Shown here: in pieces, positions 45,031-56,569 of the stretch
Layout: every line of letters starts with the position of its first letter
Position numbering within the stretch: position 1 is the first letter of the stretch
Source of the DNA: Incurvaria masculella
Taxonomy: Eukaryota > Arthropoda > Insecta > Lepidoptera > Incurvariidae
Direction of reading: 5' to 3'
Assembly: GCA_946894095.1 (NCBI GenBank)
Contig: OX335652.1
Span: forward strand, 14,097,001-14,161,000
DNA length: 64,000 bases
The notes under the pieces: generated by a model
What the model saw: only the letters and a program-made list of their open reading frames with translations
The model's database searches: none
What the model was told of the DNA's origin: nothing
Translations under genes and position numbers: made by a program

Positions 45031-45168
45031 AGTCCAAAAAGCAAAAAGTCCAAAACCCATACCGTCCAAAACACTTATAAATACGGATATTTTCAATTAG
45101 GATAGGTTATATGCATATTATAATACATACGAAAAATAGATACTTTTGGATGTTTTGGGTTTTGGACC
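45031..45168. mobile_element. AAAGTCCAAAA-terminus MITE, truncated copy
   Basis: AGTCCAAAAAGCAAAAAGTC, CCAAAACCCATACCGTCCAA and the inverted GGGTTTTGGACC at the other side match the complete copy at 55300-55483. The outermost right end has been lost. An internal TTAGGATAGGTT is a degenerate TTAGG pair. Confidence 0.75.
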
Positions 45169-45651
45169 TGTCGATTCTTTAACTCTGTGTGAGGCTCAGT
45201 ACTAGAGCATAAACTTGAATGATCCGACAGTTTAAAGCACTAGACATGACACTTGCGACTTTGAGCCCATGTGGCGTGTCCGTCCACTGCAGGATTCAAA
45301 AAGGAAGTCCGCTTTCTTCTTTCGCCGTAGAAAGGAAAAACAAGGATACTGTTCCCAAAAATGTCGATGGTAATTCATGTGTTCCGCGCTGGAACAAGAA
45401 TTAACATGAGCAAGCATCCATAGAGTCGTACACATTGAATATAACTGCTCTTAAAATGTTCTCTGTGATATCTTTCTTACAAGGTTTTATTAAAAACAGT
45501 GAGATCTGATAACATCATATATGTATCCTTAGTCAAAAAATATTATTTAAATTTGGTGGACATGTTACATCTGTTTATATTCTGTGATCCGAGAACTAGA
45601 AAATGCACTTGATGATTTTAAAACAATCAATATTTTTTTAATATAGCGATT

Positions 45652-45900
45652 ATTGCGTCTTTCAATTTCGCCACCTGCTGTATACCCTTATTTTGAAATT
45701 CTCCGATATTCCTTCCTCTCGTAATCAATGCCTTCTGCTAATAGAATCCTTAAAATTTTACACACATACATTTATTTAACGCCTTACCCGCTTGTGGATA
45801 TTGCTGGTTCGGGTTAAGCCTTGCAGTATATTCATAAGGTCGTTTTTATGCAGAGCTCTTTCATTAATTTATGTGTTCTTGCTTCACGGTCGATTAAACA
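45652..45900. repeat. Dispersed repeat C, copy 2, 5' half inverted
   Basis: 45652-45743 is the reverse complement of 16998-17085 (AATTTCGCCACCTGCTGTAT; CTCGTAATCAATGCCTTCTG). 45778-45895 matches the following part in direct orientation (GCTGGTTCGGGTTAAGCCTT; GCAGAGCTCTTTCATTAATT; TTGCTTCACGGTCGATTAAA). Confidence 0.65.
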
Positions 45901-46472
45901 CAACTATATATTACATTCCGTGATATTTTCCCTTCACAGGCATAAACCTAACACTGGTATGGTTTAGCAACTAAGCCGTGCAACGTTTGCAGTTTTAGTG
46001 TTCACAGGAGAAGCACATAGGTGTAGTACGAGCCAGCCTCAAGTAGTATACGGGCTATCTATAAAGGAAATTGGGTGTGCAAGCGGATAATGTTCCCAGG
46101 TATTAGCAGAACTCTCATCGAATATTCGAAACATGATTTAATTAAATAAACAACAAACACGCAGCTCCGTTCGAGCCAATAATTTAACAACAATTATTAG
46201 AAATAATGAATGCAACGTTTTTGTCGACGTAGATTCGAGTGCCTTTGTAGAGTTTGCAATATGTGAGTTTCAAAACTGTCTAACCCATACAAGGTTAAGT
46301 GTATACAGGGTGTTGTAACGGCCAGTATATTAATTTTGCCAGCGTAATCCTCATGTTTTTCCGAGAAAAAAAATTTTTTTTTCTCTCTAAAGTGTTTAGT
46401 TAAAGAGATATATTTTTTTAATTTTATGTTTTTGTCTAGTGTAATTTGATAAGGAATAGTTGGTTTAGCTTA

Positions 46473-46577
46473 GGAAGGTCTTGGGATGGAACCTACATCC
46501 CACGTGGCGTATCAGTCTAATGGCATGACAGCAGGTGTGATACTAGCCATCCATGTCCGCGTACACACAACACTCCC
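46473..46577 (+). repeat. SINE family S, 3' tail
   Basis: GGAAGGTCTTGGGATGGAAC, CCCACGTGGCGTATCAGTCT, AGGTGTGATACTAGCCATCC, then GTCCGCGTACACAC. Confidence 0.7.
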
Positions 46578-48127
46578 ACGTTCTTACATACTATTAGATT
46601 CTTTTCACACTAAATTATCGAATTACTTTGTATGGAAAGTCTAACTTTTTATTTAGAGGATATTCAACAATAAGTTATTCAACTTTTTTGTTTGTTTCAA
46701 TCCCAATAAACATTTCCCAAATTTAATGTACTGCCGGTTACGATACCCTGTGCTTACATGCAAGGGGAGTAAATTGGACTTTAACTAACATCGGTTATTA
46801 ACATGAATTCAATATAAATATTACACATAGCTAAAGGTGTTTCAGATTTAAGGTTTATTGGTTTTGTTGAAAGAGCAAAATTCAGTTTAATATATAATCA
46901 TAAATGACCCTTACGTCCTCGTTTTTGTGATTTCATTAACAATTTGGCGTTAACAACAAATGTAAATTATTAATCAGTGTATGTCGCACACGAGAAACGT
47001 TTAATCAGCTGAATAGCTTCGAAAACTTCTATATTCCAATCGTGGAAAATGCATGCAAAAAAAATCGAAACATCTTATTCAAACTGCGAAACTTAACGTT
47101 AAGATTGCTATAAAACATTACAACGGACCAATAGAGAATTCCAAATAGTCAAATTAAATTATTTTACCACACTTGAAAATGTCAATAAATTATTCTATTA
47201 AAATCAATCAGCCCAACTTTTACTTCAAGACTCAATGAGATCCAGATCCGACTTTCGAAAAAACACACGTTTAATCACATTAACATAGAAAGCGAATGGG
47301 TCCGTCTTTGAGTCTCAAATGCCTAAAAGTAATCGAGTTAAGATGCACTGAACATTCCACGGATTCAGTGAGATCCTGAAAGGTTACCTCGGTGGCGGTA
47401 ATTCCGGCCGTTATCGCGAGCTGGGTTTCAAAACCATATTGAATTCACTTTAACCTACAAGTAACGATGCTTATATTAAATAATAAATATTAAATTTGAA
47501 AATGTATTTATCTTGACTTGTTTTTTAATATGCATAAATGGTATCTTATTTAGAATAGGATAATCTAGGTTAGGAAAGGTTACCAATGTACAACTCTCCA
47601 TGAATAAATGAAATACTATAAAGTTACCTTACTTAATAAATAAAGATAATTTCGAAAGTCTCACACCTAAAGAAATCATAAGCTCGCAACATAATCATCT
47701 CATTTTTCTTGTCGAAAAAATTATCAGCAAATAAGAACCCGCAAAGAAAATTGACTGGTTTAAATAGCATATTTTTTCTATCCACAATTACGAAATAAAT
47801 ACTTAGATCTAAACTGTTGTCCTAGCGAGTTCTTCTAACCCTAGTCAGCTCTCGACCCGCTTCTACGACAAGAGCCAGCCGCAAAGATTACATTCATGGG
47901 ACATAATTGCGCAAACATTACCATTTATGGCATTGTTATTAATGGAACCCTGTACAATTTTAGACGTAATAACATTATGTCATCGAACAAACATAATATA
48001 AAAAAAAATCTGCACAAATTTCAAGTTTCACTATAATCTTCCTTAAATTGTCCCATATGTTATTCAGGCTTTATTTTATTACTAATCAAACATCAACTAC
48101 CTGGGCTACCGAGACTGACATTATTTT
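46578..48127. other. Gene-free stretch
   Basis: AT-rich. A GC-balanced piece at ~47390-47440 (CTCGGTGGCGGTAATTCCGG) is unassigned. Confidence 0.4.
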
Positions 48128-48391
48128 GTCAGCCTCAGTAGCCAGTGGCGCGACGCCTTTTTATTCGATAAGCTTGGTGAAGCACCTCTGAGCGCCGTCA
48201 GGTTCTGGATGGATGAACTGAACGCCGGGTTGGTACCATCGCATTGAATGAACGATGGTCGAAGCGGCAATGAAACTCGTCCGTGTTTTCCATCCAGTTA
48301 AATGTAGCCTAGCAACATAAGGAAGGTCCTGGCATGGCACATAGTTCCCATGTGGTGTGTTAGGCTAATATATGACGTTACAAAAAAAAAT
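48128..48391 (+). repeat. 5S-headed SINE, degenerate head
   Basis: GTCAGCCTCAGTAGCCAGTG matches the start of the 33284 copy. GCGCCGTCAGGTTCTGGATG is a worn 5S box C region. The segment between head and GGTTGGTACCATCGCATTGA is deleted. The body and an A-run tail at ~48379-48390 follow. Confidence 0.8.
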
Positions 48392-48720
48392 CAAAAGTGT
48401 CCAGAGTGATGGAATTAAAACATTAATGTCTAAATTTTAACAACATCCGAGCGGTGAGCATAACAATTTCACCACGTTATTATATACTAAATATTTAAAT
48501 AAAATAAATAATAGATTTCTGAGGTATTCGTAATTTGAAACGCATTTTTCTAAAAGTAGTTAAAGTAGTTCTCTGTGCAGCGCATCGCGAAGCAGCGAGG
48601 GACGAATTATTAAATGCTTAGAGGCTCCTTCACTGAAGACTTCCTGATGAGAGTGGTCTCATGTCGAGTTTCTACTATGTGTTATCTTCATTTATAGGTT
48701 TTTTTTGGCGTCCTCACATA

Positions 48721-48983
48721 GATATCTAGGTGCCATGCCAGGACCTTCCTTTTATTGTTCGGCTACATTGAACTGGATGGAAATCTTAATTGCCGTTCAT
48801 TCAATGCGATGATACCAACTAGTAAGTAAGGAAGGGGACCTACAGTTTTACATGGAATCCGAACCACGATCAGCCTCAACGTTTGAAAATGGTCACCCAT
48901 CCAGAGCCTAACCGCGCTCAGAGGTGCTTCCCCAGCTTATCGAATCGCAAGGCGTCGCACACTAAGCTACCGAGGCTGACAAC
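48721..48983 (-). repeat. 5S-headed SINE, inverted to its neighbour
   Basis: The reverse complement begins GTTGTCAGCCTCGGTAGCTT, then GCGCGGTTAGGCTCTGGATG and GGTGACCAT, a clear 5S box C match. TCGTGGTTCGGATTCCATGT and part of the body follow. The 3' tail is cut off at 48721. Confidence 0.8.
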
Positions 48984-49899
48984 ATGCTTTACATTTTTGC
49001 GAAAGAGAAATTGTAATTAATATTTTTATTTTGTTTTCGTTCTCATCATACCAGAGTCTTTGTTCACCGTGATATAATACCTAACTACCAATTACATTTT
49101 CAAAGAGACCTCCGCTCATCCACTTTTGCGGCGAAGATAAGACAACTCGCCGCAGGCAAAGCGTCCCCCGAAATCTTTGACCCAAACACTCGAATCACAA
49201 AGTTATCATAAGCGCTGCGAACCTTCCAATTGCATTAGACCCCTCCCCCTGTCGCCATAAGTTAGGGAAATAATCTTCGGCCTGTCTTGCGGTGCAATAA
49301 ATGAAATCTTTGTGTTTATGAGAAAATAACGCTCATGATTTGTAACCCGTATGGGCAAATATATCAGGGGTAAAAGTTATTTAAGCCCGATGAGGACGGC
49401 AGGATAATAGGGTTGTGTAGACTTAATGTCAAGATATAGTTAAGAAAATGACTCCTAATAAGATTATTTAGATCTGCACCTAGTTAAAAATGAATCATTT
49501 AAACACGTCACTTATGTATTGAGTCAATTTAAGGTTTTTTTTTTATTAATGTTTTACCACTGATTGTGCACTTTGTCTAAGGTCAATGCCAGCAATATTA
49601 AGGCTTATTTTACTTAAAAAAGATACCAAATAGGCCATATATAAATGAATGAATATATTATTAAGATTATCATACACAAATAGTAACATAGGTTGACGGG
49701 TCTGTGACAGCAAAAGTGTCGCTCGGAAATTGTTTCCCTTGTAGCTCCCATCCGCCAAAAGTCCCAATATCGAAATAAAATTACTCTATGTTAACACAAC
49801 ACAAAAGCTTAGCCTCAGAGCAAAGAGGGCTCTAAATTATAACACAATTTAAATTATTTCTGCAATCAGCTATTGAAATTAACGTTAAATTAGCTAAAT
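48984..49899. other. Non-repetitive segment, possible regulatory DNA at ~49100-49340
   Basis: 49100-49340 is GC-balanced, matches no repeat, has no ORF and includes GATA (AGATAAG) and ATTA-type sites. The rest is AT-rich. Confidence 0.3.
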
Positions 49900-50256
49900 C
49901 GCTCGTGCTTCAACTGTATTCGCAATTTCGCTGTGATCCACCGCCGCAGGCACAGTCACGGCGCCAGCTATTGCCAGATACGAACAAAGTCGATGGCTCC
50001 GGGGCGGGCGGCACGTGCGGGTCACGTGGCCGATGGGATTAACCGTCCCTACCACCCCCACCGCCCCCGCCACCCCCGCCGCCCCCGCGTACCGCCCTGG
50101 GGGGCGGGGGGCGCCCTGTGTACACGCACACTAATTAACCAGACAAAACACAGGGCGGGAGAGCTGGATTGGAGTTGCGGCTGCGTTTTGTGAGAGTCGG
50201 GATTCTGTTTTGACGATATATTATTGTGAAATGTAAGGAAAGATTCGTTTCCATAG
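49900..50256 (+). promoter_or_regulatory. Candidate host promoter and non-coding first exon
   Basis: A strongly GC-rich block with two CACGTG boxes (50012-50017 and 50023-50028), a C-rich Sp1/KLF-like tract (50041-50095) and GGGGGGCGGGGGGCGCC. It is followed ~150 bp downstream by CCATAG/GTAAGTAG, an excellent splice donor (cut after 50256). CGCCCTGTGT (~50113) and ACACAGGGCG (~50148) form a 10-bp inverted pair between them. No TATA box is seen. The frame 49933-50193 is rich in H, P and R, as expected of GC-rich non-coding DNA. Exon and transcription start are inferred, not shown. Confidence 0.35.
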
Positions 50257-51444
50257 GTAAGTAGCTTGATTGAACATTTTTGTGTGACCGCTCATGCTCA
50301 CTTCGCATTCGTTCGCGTTATAAATTTCCGCAGTGACAAATGCTATTTTGGGCTGATTTTTCAATGGCCGGATAAACAGTCACATAACTATTCGACGGAT
50401 CTATTTACGCCTCGGTTTATCCATCCATTAAAGTAAGTCTATATTATTATTATATTATTAGAAAAATTGTGACAGAAGATGTAGTTCTCCGGTAATTACT
50501 ATCCGCCTTTTGACAAACGTTAACCAAATGCATCGAGATAAAATTATGAATTGGCGTTTTATTCTATTCTTAAAATCTGCTAATGTTTATTTATTTCTTT
50601 GATTTAAAATCAGTAAAAAAATATCGAACACAAATTTTAACAATCTGGTATAGTAACTGAATTGGAAGGAAGTTATATTGATCAAATATTGTGTGATATA
50701 AAAGTACACATGTTTGTAATATATTTTGTGTTTTCGATATATCTGTTACACTGTTTTTAATACCCCTCCCTGTTTGCCTGACTCCTCCGCGTTCGCTCCA
50801 ATTCCCAAACGCAAAGCAAACACTATCCGTGCCTATATTTCCCGGAACAATTTTTACGTTAATTAACCCCTGGGATGGCTTGTTAAAAAATTACCATCCT
50901 CTCAACCTACCCACTCCCACTCACCCTCTCGCCGTGGGAGAACATTCACCCCCTACCACCGAACCAGCGCACAACTATTTTAAGTAGATTATAAGCTTAA
51001 TGTTCTTATTTCGCAGTATATCTTCTGTGGGCAAAACAACTGGCAACAATTATTCGTCATGATACTTATTTTAATGCACTTATAAAAGTGGTTGATTCCA
51101 ATGGTATTAATTGTATGGTATAATTTACTGTTATAATGGTAGAGCATCGGGAAATTTTGTTTTTGGAAATAAGGTTATCTTCTGGTCTGGTCACTGGCGA
51201 GTCACAAAACTTTTGTACTCATGAAATGACAGTTGCGAAGAAAGTTCAGTGACTCAACGGAGATTCACCAATCACTCACGAGTGACTCACCAGTGTCGCA
51301 CAGGTGAGAATCTTATAAATAGATCCGCTGGACGACATCACTTCTTTAATTCATTCCATTTAAATTTGTCGACTTTTTTTATTTTGAAATTTTGTCTATC
51401 GTATTTCGATAAATCAGTATAATGAAATAACTATTTTGCGATTA
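50257..51444. other. Possible first intron; no gene recognised
   Basis: AT-rich with pyrimidine-rich pieces (~50760-50960). No repeat from the window families. Confidence 0.35.
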
Positions 51445-51630
51445 TTAGGGTTCCGTACCCAAAGGGTTCCAACTGTTCGTCTGTCCGTCTGTCACAGGGC
51501 TGTATCATTTGAACCGTAATAAGTACAGCTGAAATTTTCACGGAGTGTGTATTTATTGTGCCGCTATAACAAAAAATAGGTAAAATTCGACTATAAATAA
51601 GATGAAAGGTACGGAACTTGGCCGGTTTTA
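51445..51630 (-). repeat. Family P element with two internal deletions
   Basis: TTAGGGTTCCGTACCCAAAG is followed directly by TTCCAACTGTTCGTCTGTCC. Later AAAGGTACGGAACTTGGCCG joins the GGAAC block directly to the CTTGGCCGG terminus, dropping the GTGCGAGTC palindrome. Both outer ends are kept. Confidence 0.8.
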
Positions 51631-52054
51631 CTTACTGTCAGCTTCGGTACCCAGCTCTGGAGTACATTTCTGGGAATTTCGTTTTGATGAATCAGTAGTT
51701 TTTTTTTGAAGAGGAATTCACTTTGACATTACTATTTGTATTTTGGTAATCGATCGAAGCCCCGCACGGAATGAGTAGGACAAAATAAAACGTTTCCATG
51801 TGCTTCCGAGTTCACCACTAACAAAAAAAATCTATAGCCATTTCCATAAGCGAACCGTATTGAGGTCGGAAGTTTACTGATTCCGTAAAGATTCAGGAGT
51901 CTGCTTTTCTTTTGTAAACTAATTAGCTTAAGATTTGGCCTCCTGCTCGGGACAATGTGTTGCACAGATGTCAGGCTATTTTTTCCGGGATAGAAGTAAA
52001 TTTTGTGCAAATCTACATCATAGACTATGTGTTCACTCAGGTTTATCCAAATTC

Positions 52055-52330
52055 AGTTAGTTATACGTCTCTCCAATTTTCCTCCAGTCCTCCCGGCCTT
52101 CAGCGATACGGAACCACTGCTTTTCGCCGACGCACTTGCCGACGCCTCCGTTTTCCCGTCCACGGCCGCCAGTGTAGGACACGGTTACTCCAACGGTCGT
52201 CGTCTCTTCGGCTGACGTGACCAGCCCACTGCCACTTGAGCTTAGCCACCCGGTGTCAAATATCGACTTCAGTCGCCTAAATTTTTCAGTAGGTTTGGAT
52301 TTCATTATTCAGTAGGTGTTTAAAATATTG
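52055..52330 (-). pseudogene. RTE-type LINE, C-terminal fragment
   Basis: On the minus strand KLKWQWAGHVSRRDDDRWSN and RVLHWRPWTGKRR are in one frame. After a frameshift WFRIAEGREDWRKIGETY completes the usual C-terminus. This is the same block as in 20650-20985, and here the K-W-Q-W-A-G tryptophan is retained. It is 5'-truncated just upstream of KLKW and not functional. Confidence 0.7.
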
Positions 52331-52436
52331 TATGATATTGGCTTACCACTGTTGTACCACGCCCTAACAATGAACTGCACGAGACAGTTCGAAACGTCGG
52401 TTACTAAAAAGCCAATACCATACAATATTTCAAATA
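52316..52436. mobile_element. Small fold-back with hammerhead-like core (Penelope-like relic)
   Basis: AAATATTGTATGATATTGGC on the left and GCCAATACCATACAATATTT on the right are inverted. Between them ATGA-ACTG-CACGAGA-CAGT-TCGAAACGTC has the stem II/GAAAC layout seen at 39797-39830. The CUGA part of the core is worn. Confidence 0.5.
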
Positions 52437-53899
52437 CTTTAATATTATATATTAATAAATTATATATTTATAATAATAAACATCGAAACGTTGATATTTC
52501 CTCGTTTATAATTTTAATTTAATTTAATCGAATTTATTCAGGTGATAACTCAATCTTGATTATATGTAGACTGATGTGGGCAGACGACCTGGTACTGGTA
52601 CTGAGCTTACTTTCAGCAATAGACTGCGTAAGGCTGATAATGATAATGATAAATTACGAATTACGATACTCAATATATAATTGAAGTTCTACTTGTGTGA
52701 GCATTATATACTAAGGACTATTTGAGGAGTTGAGATATTACAATGGCCCAAAGAAACTCAAAGTAAATAAAACATTCACCAATCTAATTTGTCCAACTCC
52801 CCAAAGTCTTCATTAAGTGTTTGCAAAGAAGATACGCGCTGTGTAGCAACAACGTAATAATGAGTTAGGAACTAAGAGCATGTGTAATCTTTGTCACTCG
52901 AGACGTGTCCATGAAGGGAACAGCTGACAGGACATGTTTTGACAGTCGTTTGAAGTCTGCCTTTTTTCCATGCGTTCATAGTCATGATTACAGTTAAATG
53001 TATTGTAAATCCCAATTTTCTTTTTTTATGAAAAAACCGGCATGGGTGGCTGTGCTGAGGACCAAAGTTGCTCAGAAGAGCAAAAACACCTCACCTCGCG
53101 AAACCACGCTCAGTAAAGGCACCATGCCAACGGATATGCGGAGCTATCGAGCTTGTTCAAATTTCGTTTGAAGACTGAGAGGAAAGGCACCCGCCGGCAG
53201 ACACTGTTATATCCTGGCGGTGTTGCAGAGAAATGAGTTTGAGAAATTATTTGTTTCAGTTCAGTTGAATATTATTATATTATAATAAAAGATTTGTGCC
53301 AGTGTAACGGCATCGCGCAATGGGGAAATGTAAGTATAACAAAAACAATCTTCGGCCAAAAAAAAACGCCAATGTTGACGCCTTCACATATATAAAAACA
53401 ATACTATTACAGAACTTATTAAATAAATATAATTTTTATTTTTTATTTTCCGATACATTATTTGAACGAATGTTGCCTTAATTCGTTGCCTTAATTTAAG
53501 GATTACCACAAAACATTTAAATTCGTTTTTTCAAGAGATTTGTGAGTGCATTTGTTTTATAAAAATGCTCTGTTCGCTACTTCAAGGCGATTTGAGTTAC
53601 CTCACACCTCCTGTTAATCCCCAGGGAGGCAAACTTGAGCCATTGTCGTCGTGTCTGGGACAGATAAATACATTATGTGTGTCTGACAGCGCCGGAAATC
53701 CGACAGATTTGTAAACTTTCGCTTCTTTACGACACGCCGGGCTGGCTGAAAGTCATCGCTTTGAACGATATGAAAAAGTTTGCAACCCATACGTACTTAG
53801 AGGAGACTGAAACCCATGTGGAGTGAAATAAGGACGGTTTTGATTGTTTGCTTTTGGCTCGTCGGATAATACTGTTTGCTAATAATAATAATGCGTATT
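52437..53899. other. No assigned gene
   Basis: A GC-balanced segment at ~53036-53220 and another at ~53570-53760 (TCTGACAGCGCCGGAAATCC) are not repeated in the window. The second contains GATA and other short motifs and could be regulatory. Confidence 0.3.
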
Positions 53900-53959
53900 T
53901 TATGGCCTTTTGTTAGTAATATTCGAAAATATGGGGAGTATTTTTTTATTTTTTTTAAA

Positions 53960-54621
53960 TGTATTTAATAAGGTAAACCAACAGCGTATATACAATAAAT
54001 TTAGGAAAAGCTTATGTCTATGAGTAACGCCAATAACAGGTTTACACGAAGTATCCATGAGCGTGTTTGAGATAATATCTAAATAAGTAAAAATCACATA
54101 TAAAAGGGTGTATGTATATGTATGATGTAGGTGATGTTTGCAAGTGTATACTGTAGTGCAGTGTAAGTGAATGAAAGAGTTGAGGTTGTGTAGTGTGTGT
54201 GATGTGTAAAATACTTAATATATTGAAAAGGGCAAATAGAAAATAAAAAAAAATAAAAGAAATAACTACACCAAATATGTATTAGGAAGGAAATCTGATA
54301 TTTTTTTTATTTAACTTAACTACCTGTTAGTGATTGAATAATGTTTTTCTTAAATTTGTGCTTGGAGTCTACAAATATATCGATTTCGTGAAACATTCTT
54401 TTATATATTCGAGGTAACCGTGTTGTTAATGCGTTTTGAACATAGTTAGTGCGCTGAAAGGGCTCGTGAAAAAGGTTGGTGTGCCGAGTACGACGATTTG
54501 GAGCATTAAGACCTATATTAACAGTCAGTTCTGAGCAATTTAAACTGCCCCGCATTAATAGGTAAACTGTATGTATCTGAAACTGTATATACTGAGTATG
54601 TTCTGAAAAAATAATAAACAC
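53960..54621 (-). pseudogene. LINE 3' end, C-terminal ORF plus 3' UTR
   Basis: The minus frame 54316-54621 reads ..YLLMRGSLNCSELTVNIGLN, APNRRTRHTNLFHEPFQRTN, YVQNALTTRLPRIYKRMFHE and IDIFVDSKHKFKKNI before its stop. The RTR(H)-x-x-x-L-F..R(T)-x-Y-x-x-N-x-x-x-x-R pattern is the C-terminal tail of a Jockey-like LINE ORF2 that I recognise from other insects. The AT-rich sequence down to ~53960 is the likely 3' UTR. No RT catalytic motif is present. Confidence 0.6.
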
Positions 54622-55299
54622 CTAGATGTTCATGGAAATTTGAGAAAATTATATATTCCATATTTTCAGATACAGCAATGTTAATAAGGCCATTGTTTCA
54701 GTGAATGGTATTAATTTCCATCAAAACTCCGATAATGAACTAGCATTGTCACATCGGTCACTGGGTAACGACCACCAACCAATGGGCCTGTTTCGTAGAG
54801 TAATAAAATGTATTGTGGCTTTGAATTTGTTTTTGTACGTGATTAAAAATAAATCTTGTAGCTACCAGGATATATGAACTAGGTACATCTTCACGCAATG
54901 ATCCAGAGTTAGAGGATAACATGCCTTTATGTTTATGGTCAGACGATTATATAACGGCAACCATTTTTTACTCACCATGTGACATACCTGACTTTTAGGC
55001 AATTACTTCATTCATTTACGCATGAGATCTCGTTTCAAGAATGCGCCCCAAATTAGTTGAGAAATCTAAGCACGAGGAAAAAAATGATATTGGTAACGAT
55101 GATGTAGTGGCAATTGATGAACGAGTCTTTGGGCTTAAAATATTATAATCTTGTATTTGCCCTAGACACGTAAGGCACGTGGTGAAAAATTCAGTAGAAA
55201 TAATAAATAACTAATTGTACTAAAAATTTATTGGCAAAATTTATGTGATCAGATCTTCATCAATTTATAATGTCTTTTCAAATAGCAGGGGGGACGCAT
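54622..55299. other. No gene or recognised repeat
   Basis: AT-rich; nothing supportable. Confidence 0.45.
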
Positions 55300-55483
55300 C
55301 ATAAAGTCCAAAAAGCACAAAGTCCAAAACCCATACCGTCCAAAACACTAATCAATTCGGAACTTTTTCAATTAGGTTAGGTTAGGTTAGGTTAGATTAT
55401 AATATTTGCATTTATAAATATATGCAAAAATACATACTTTTGGATGTTCTGGGTTTTGGACCTTATGCTTTTTGGACTTTATG
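55300..55483. mobile_element. MITE with CATAAAGTCCAAAAAGC termini and internal TTAGG repeats
   Basis: CATAAAGTCCAAAAAGCACA at the left and GCTTTTTGGACTTTATG at the right are inverted. An inner pair (GTCCAAAACCCA / TGGGTTTTGGAC) extends the terminus to ~34 bp. The centre contains TTAGGTTAGGTTAGGTTAGG (55372-55395), the insect telomere unit. About 184 bp long, non-coding. Confidence 0.85.
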
Positions 55484-55656
55484 AAGGCGACCCATAGCAG
55501 GTACAGAAGCTTAAATATGTTTTCCTCCAGAAGTAGTTATAATTCCTCGATTCTGATATAAATCTATTTTTTTCGCACTTAAGTATATAAAATGTACAGT
55601 TAAGTGTAGTTTAGCGACGTAGACGCAATAAATCCAGAGTTAAGCTTGGTTACCAT

Positions 55657-55930
55657 AAAAAACTGGCCAAGTGCGACTCGGACATAAAGGGTTCCGTACC
55701 ATCGTACATATTTAACACAAAAAAATCAAGTTTTTTGTATCGGATCCCACTTTAATTTTTATTATATTTTTTATTTTAACTTTTTGTTGTTCTGCTGCCT
55801 ACCTATTACGGTTCATGAGATATAGCCCTGTGACAGACGGACGGACGGACGGACGGACGGACGGACGGACGGACGGACGGACGGCGGAGGCTTAGTAATA
55901 GGCTTTCGTTTTCACCCTTTGGGTACGGAA
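55657..55930 (+). repeat. Family P element with expanded GGAC array
   Basis: AAAAAACTGGCCAAGTGCGA start, GGGTTCCGTACCATCGTACA, CTACCTATTACGGTTCATGA, a pure GGAC array of ~12 units (~55837-55884), and GGGTACGGAAC, where the copy ends without CCCTAAAAA. The minus-strand R-P-S-V repeat frame is an artefact. Confidence 0.85.
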
Positions 55931-56339
55931 CAGTAGTCAGATTTTTTTTGTCATAATAAAGAAAGATATATACATACATAATTCTTGGAGGGGAAAAAAT
56001 TGCACAAATAAATATATGGAAAGATTGGTTTCCATGAAATAACGGTGTATTGGCTGCCTCGGCAGTATCTAGCGGCAATTTTGCCTGAAACTGAAATGTT
56101 GTGGCGATTTAATGTAATGAAACGCAATGAAAAGGCTCGGCAGCGGCGGGTGCTCTGCGATACGAACATTTTCGCTCGTTTATGGTTGTGTATTGGAAGG
56201 TTTTATAGCCTGCGAAACATGAGGATTGCAGTCAATGTAGGGTTAAGTTGTGACGCAATCGAATAAATGCATGTGATTAATTTTTAAAACAGAAAAACCT
56301 TTGCAATAATACCAGATGAAATTGTGATAATTCTGAATA

Positions 56340-56378
56340 TTTTCGTTTTCACCCCTTGCGTACAGAACCCTAAAAAAA
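56340..56378 (+). repeat. Family P relic, A-rich end only
   Basis: TTTTCACCCCTTGCGTACAG followed by AACCCTAAAAAAA. Confidence 0.6.
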
Positions 56379-56569
56379 GAAAGAGGAGCTCAGTGGCCAT
56401 TTATTAGAACTACTTTTTTTTATCAATTGTTTTTATTGGTATTTAATAACATATAGAATATATTATGCTGTTTCAACAAGTAAAAATCACGTTCGTTGTT
56501 CATATTGAATTATTTTTGTTAATCTGTGGCTTCAGACATACACTCCTAATGTTATCAATTGAGTGCTAC

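Noticed and set aside
54316..54621. Host gene encoding a 101-aa protein
   Set aside because: The sequence pattern is that of the C-terminal tail of a Jockey-like LINE ORF2.
55372..55395. A telomere or chromosome end
   Set aside because: Only about five TTAGG units, enclosed by MITE inverted repeats and ordinary sequence on both sides.
55806..56078. Protein with a V-R-P-S repeat
   Set aside because: Translation of the GGAC array of a family P copy on the reverse strand.
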